From: Spirogloea muscicola
Lineage: Eukaryota > Streptophyta > Zygnematophyceae > Spirogloeales > Spirogloeaceae
Length of the DNA: 19,116 bases
Direction of reading: 5' to 3'
NCBI GenBank assembly: GCA_009602725.1
Contig: WELB01000145.1
Span: 372,231 to 391,346, forward strand
In this document: positions 17,930-19,116 of the stretch, piece after piece
How positions within the stretch are numbered: position 1 is the stretch's first letter
Layout: the number at the start of each line of letters is the position of its first letter
Notes under the pieces: generated by a model
Databases searched by the model: none
The model's input: the letters and a program-made list of their open reading frames with translations, nothing else
What the model was told of the DNA's origin: nothing
Position numbers and translations under genes: made by a program

Positions 17930-19116
17930 GAGCCAGGGTGCTGGGCCGGGCCGCCGGGCCGCCGGCCGGGCGGGCCGCGAGCTGGGGGCGGGATCCTTTC
18001 CGCCGCTACGTGGAGGCAGCGGGCGCGGGGGTCATCCGCGTTACCGGAGCATCTGGGCCGGGAGCATCTGGGCCCCCGGCGTCCCAACGAGGCACCGGGC
18101 AGGGGCTGTGACACGTGGTACCTGCTTCAGCCCAACGCCCCGGCTCTCCACGGCCGCTTCGTGCCCTCCCACCTCCGGCGGTGGGCGCCGGCAGTCCTGC
18201 ATCTGCCGCTCCGGGCGGGCCACTCGCAGCCGTGGACTCTCAAGATCTGGCTGTGGGAATGGTGACGAGGAATCACTTTGCAGTCGTTGCGATCTTGTTA
18301 GATGAACCAGCTGCGAGAACGAGCAATTGAGATGGAGGGGGCATCGGTTGCCAGCCATTCCTGCAGCCTATCTTCAAGAGGAGGGAATGCATCCTCACCA
18401 AAACGAATATGTCACTCGAACAATCGCTGCACAACTAGTCCACATAGCACAACTACTTCAGATTTAAGGAGAACTGTGTGTTTTTTCAGAGTGTAGAGTA
18501 GTTAATATACGACTCGACGTGTCGTAGACCTCGTCCTCGTATCGAGGTGACTCATGGTCCAGATCTACAACATAACTTGTGTGCCTGGGCATACATAGGT
18601 ACTATTGGAATGAGTCACTGTTACTCGCATGGCAAATATTCGCAAGGCAACGACTTACCTGGGTTGTCATTGACCACCTTGCAAGCCTGGGTGGCTCGAT
18701 CCACCTTCAGATTCCAACCAATCTTTAAGAGAGGTACTGACGGCGGCCTTACACCACAGAATCACCAGCCGCGTGCGTTTAGCCATGTTCTATGAAGTTT
18801 TTCAGGAGATATAACTACCCAAGAATCATGAAGCGAGGGCATAGCGGACAGACTTCGTCAAGATACTTAGCCCCATATAGCGAGCCTCAAAGAGGCCAGC
18901 GCTCCAGGCTTTGACTCGGGACATCCCAAAGGCGTAATGCACTTTGCCAGAACGTCAGCATGTCTTCCATGTAAAAAGAAAGCCCGATGTTGTGCATCGT
19001 TTGTAGGCCGGTGACCGTGCCGTACTTGGCATTGCTAGCACCTTTGTGCTAGTTGAAACTTTGACGTAGGCGCACACGTCTGTCACTTGCTCGAACGTAC
19101 CATATGCCTGCCTCTG
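17930..19116. other. Terminal region without supported gene
   Basis: The left part (to about 18260) is very GC-rich and ends with a weak repeat-like core at 18212-18240. The 15-bp-period direct repeat GGAGCATCTGGGCC lies at 18046-18059 and 18061-18074. From about 18260 to the window end the composition is balanced and I see no gene, RNA or clear element. Confidence 0.5.

Noticed and set aside
17346-17930. 194-codon plus-strand frame and long frames opposite it
   Set aside because: Frames on both strands stay open because of very high GC content, contain translated repeat units, and show no domain.
1-19116. CRISPR array, rRNA genes or bacterial operon
   Set aside because: No regularly spaced identical repeats, no rRNA-like sequence, and the genes have spliceosomal introns, so the window is eukaryotic.

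Overview
The window looks like nuclear DNA of a green plant-lineage organism, most likely a streptophyte (charophyte-type) alga. The first gene encodes a plant-type GDP-mannose 3,5-epimerase, both recognised genes are split by many short GT-AG introns, first exons and 5' leaders are very GC-rich with GCC triplet runs, and an inserted piece of mitochondrial DNA carries plant-like nad5, nad2, nad6 and trnE sequence. The species cannot be named from the sequence alone.

Layout. 1-2419: GCC-repeat leader and a complete six-exon GDP-mannose 3,5-epimerase gene (374 residues), an enzyme of ascorbate and cell-wall sugar synthesis. 2420-4650: intergenic, with short tandem duplications and a cluster of a roughly 50-bp interspersed repeat. 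4657-7774: a second GCC-repeat leader and a ten-exon gene (315 residues) for an atypical short-chain dehydrogenase/reductase-like Rossmann protein with a probable mitochondrial presequence. 7775-8542: no gene seen. 8543-about 11320: GC-rich, protein-like reading frames that jump between all three forward frames; this looks like a broken gene of a family I do not recognise. 11520-15094: no convincing gene, only small inverted and direct repeats, including a strong 44-bp hairpin. 15095-15900: a nuclear mitochondrial insertion joining internal pieces of nad5, nad2, nad6 (reverse) and a truncated tRNA-Glu (reverse). 16292-16912 (reverse): the C-terminal zinc-knuckle and endonuclease end of a non-LTR retrotransposon. 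16913-19116: GC-rich sequence with a third GCC/GTC triplet tract and more copies of the interspersed repeat, but no gene I can defend.

Both intact genes are on the plus strand, each with its own leader. No operon-like relation is expected and no functional link between them is visible. The accessory sequence (broken gene, mitochondrial insertion, retroelement remnant, repeats) lies 3' of them.
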